The position numbers and the translations under genes were made by a program. Source: an uncultured Lachnospiraceae bacterium (lineage in GTDB: Bacteria > Bacillota > Clostridia > Lachnospirales > Lachnospiraceae). Taken from it: a stretch of DNA of 6,066 nt. Below, in pieces: positions 4,950 to 6,066 of the stretch. Under the pieces are notes generated by a model that saw nothing but the letters and a program-made list of their open reading frames with translations, made no database searches and was not told the DNA's origin. Positions within the stretch are counted from its first letter, which is position 1. The number at the start of each line of letters is the position of its first letter. The DNA is taken from NCBI GenBank assembly GCA_934370915.1, contig CAKRNI010000158.1, positions 1 to 6,066 on the forward strand, read 5' to 3'.

Positions 4950-6066
4950 ATGCTGGATTCTGGTATGCAGCTGGGTCGGAAAAAGGCCGACAAAATTTAT
5001 AACTGGCTTCGGGCTTATATCGATGAAAATAAGTTTTCTTCCAACCAGAAGCTTCCATCCGAAAACGAGCTCTGCCGCAGGCTGGACGTAAGCCGCGAGA
5101 CGGTGCGCGCCGCCATGACACGTCTCGCTGAGGAAGATCTCGTGACCCGTGTCAAGGGAAGCGGCACTTACATCAATAAAGAGGCCGCCGTTTCCGGTCC
5201 CGCGAGGAGCTTAAACGCCGAGTATAAGATCGGGCTCATCCTGCAGGGACAGGATTCCCACGCTAACTCCCGCCTGATCGACGGGATCCGGGATGTGATG
5301 TCCGATACGGACGTAGATCTTCAGATCTTTTTTACGGACAACAAATTTTCCAACGAGAGAAACTGTCTCGATGTGGTAGCACACCAGGGATTTGACGGGT
5401 TTATTGTGGACGGTGTAAAGGCAAGCCTCTTAAATCCCAATCTGGACTGCTACCGGAATATTTTTGCGAAAAAGATTCCCGTCATCTTTTACAATAACTA
5501 TTATAAAGAGCTGAATTACCCTCGTGTGATCAACAATGACTACAAGTGTGCCCGCGAACTGATCGGTCTCCTAACCAGAGCCGGTCACAAAAAAATTGCC
5601 GGGATCTTTGTCTACGACAACTATCAGAGTATTGAAAAATTCCGCGGCTATGTCGGAGCGCTCCGCAGCGCAGGGTTAAAATTTGAAGACGACTACATTA
5701 AATGGTGTATTTCCAACGAGGCCCATGCCGACGGCTTTTACAAGGAGATTGGCAAATTCCTTAAAGGTCTTCCTAAGTGTACCGCCATCGTCTGCTGCAA
5801 CTACATGATCCTGCAATCTGTCCTGCGGTTTCTTCAGGAGACCAGAAAGTCCGTCCCGGAAGATTACTCCCTGGTCTGCTTCGACTATTCCGGTCAGGAC
5901 TGGGAACACAGTGGAATCACCTGTTCCATTCATCCAGGTTATGAGATGGGAATCCAGGTAGGAAAACGCCTGCTGAAGATGATCCAGAATCATGAATACT
6001 GCGGAAACGGATACTCATATCTCATGGATCTGCGGATCTACGAGGGGCGTTCCATCCGGAAATTAT
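4950..6066 (+). CDS. GntR/LacI-type chimeric transcriptional regulator (AraR-like), open at the right edge
   Basis: The frame from the ATG at 4950 stays open for 372 codons to the last base. The start has AGGAGG (4937-4942) 7 nt upstream. Residues 10-76 form a GntR winged helix-turn-helix: ADKIYNWLRAYIDENKF, then LPSENELCRRLDVSRETVRA (35-54) and the wing LVTRVKGSGTYI (64-75). Residues 92-368 look like a LacI/GalR-type ligand-binding domain: YKIGLILQG (92-100), GFDGFIVDG (147-155), KKIPVIFYNN (174-183), RVINNDY (192-198), AGHKKIAGIF (211-220), the KFRGYVGAL segment (230-238), CTAIVCCNYM (277-286), VPEDYSLVCFDYSG (302-315) and the late LRIYEGRSIR (361-370). This architecture matches AraR of Bacillus, a sugar-responsive repressor. 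The C-terminal motif suggests that only a few residues are missing. It most likely represses the operon via the palindrome at 364-380 and is relieved by the imported compound or a product; a sugar-like ligand is suggested by the domain type. No dedicated promoter is evident, so it may rely on read-through or an unseen start. Confidence 0.88.
   Translation, partial: MLDSGMQLGRKKADKIYNWLRAYIDENKFSSNQKLPSENELCRRLDVSRETVRAAMTRLAEEDLVTRVKGSGTYINKEAAVSGPARSLNAEYKIGLILQGQDSHANSRLIDGIRDVMSDTDVDLQIFFTDNKFSNERNCLDVVAHQGFDGFIVDGVKASLLNPNLDCYRNIFAKKIPVIFYNNYYKELNYPRVINNDYKCARELIGLLTRAGHKKIAGIFVYDNYQSIEKFRGYVGALRSAGLKFEDDYIKWCISNEAHADGFYKEIGKFLKGLPKCTAIVCCNYMILQSVLRFLQETRKSVPEDYSLVCFDYSGQDWEHSGITCSIHPGYEMGIQVGKRLLKMIQNHEYCGNGYSYLMDLRIYEGRSIRKL

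Noticed and set aside
5676..5993. 105-codon minus-strand open frame over the regulator C-terminal domain
   Set aside because: The plus strand encodes an intact LacI-type sensor domain here; the reverse frame shows no family features.
1..6066. CRISPR arrays, insertion sequences, tRNA or rRNA genes
   Set aside because: No spaced direct repeats, transposase coding, terminal inverted repeats or tRNA cloverleaf sequences were seen on either strand.

Overview
The window looks like chromosomal DNA from a low-to-mid GC, probably anaerobic, Firmicutes/Clostridia-type bacterium, perhaps gut-associated and Lachnospiraceae-like. This rests on strong AGGAGG-type ribosome binding sites before nearly every gene, SigA-like promoters, a lipoprotein-type binding protein and a GntR/LacI-type chimeric regulator. 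The taxonomic guess is inference only.

Layout: (1) The left edge (1-137, minus strand) carries the first 45 codons of tadA, the tRNA adenosine deaminase, a housekeeping gene with its own good promoter. (2) Positions 138-429 are a divergent intergenic region. It holds the tadA promoter, a putative promoter for the rightward operon, and a 17-bp near-perfect palindrome (ATCTTGT-ATC-ACAAGAT) at the expected repressor position. (3) Positions 430-3505 encode a complete tripartite tricarboxylate transporter (TTT): a lipoprotein solute-binding protein (TctC-like), the small membrane subunit (TctB-like) and the large membrane subunit (TctA-like). A hairpin with a short T run lies between the binding-protein gene and the membrane-subunit genes. 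(4) Positions 3508-4866 encode a type I sulfatase with no signal peptide, 2 nt after tctA and therefore almost certainly co-translated with it. (5) A terminator-like hairpin (4893-4933) follows. (6) From 4950 to the right edge is a GntR-type winged-helix protein fused to a LacI/periplasmic-binding-type sensor (AraR-like architecture). It is open to the last base and close to full length.

Proposed function (inference): the TTT system imports a small, probably carboxylated and sulfated compound. The cytoplasmic sulfatase removes the sulfate after import, and the AraR-like regulator senses the substrate or a product and represses the operon through the palindrome upstream of tctC. TTT transporters are mostly known from Proteobacteria with carboxylate substrates. 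A Gram-positive-type TTT operon with a built-in intracellular sulfatase is therefore the most interesting aspect of the window. No sulfatase-maturating enzyme (anSME) and no downstream sugar or acid catabolic gene lies inside the window, so these must be elsewhere.
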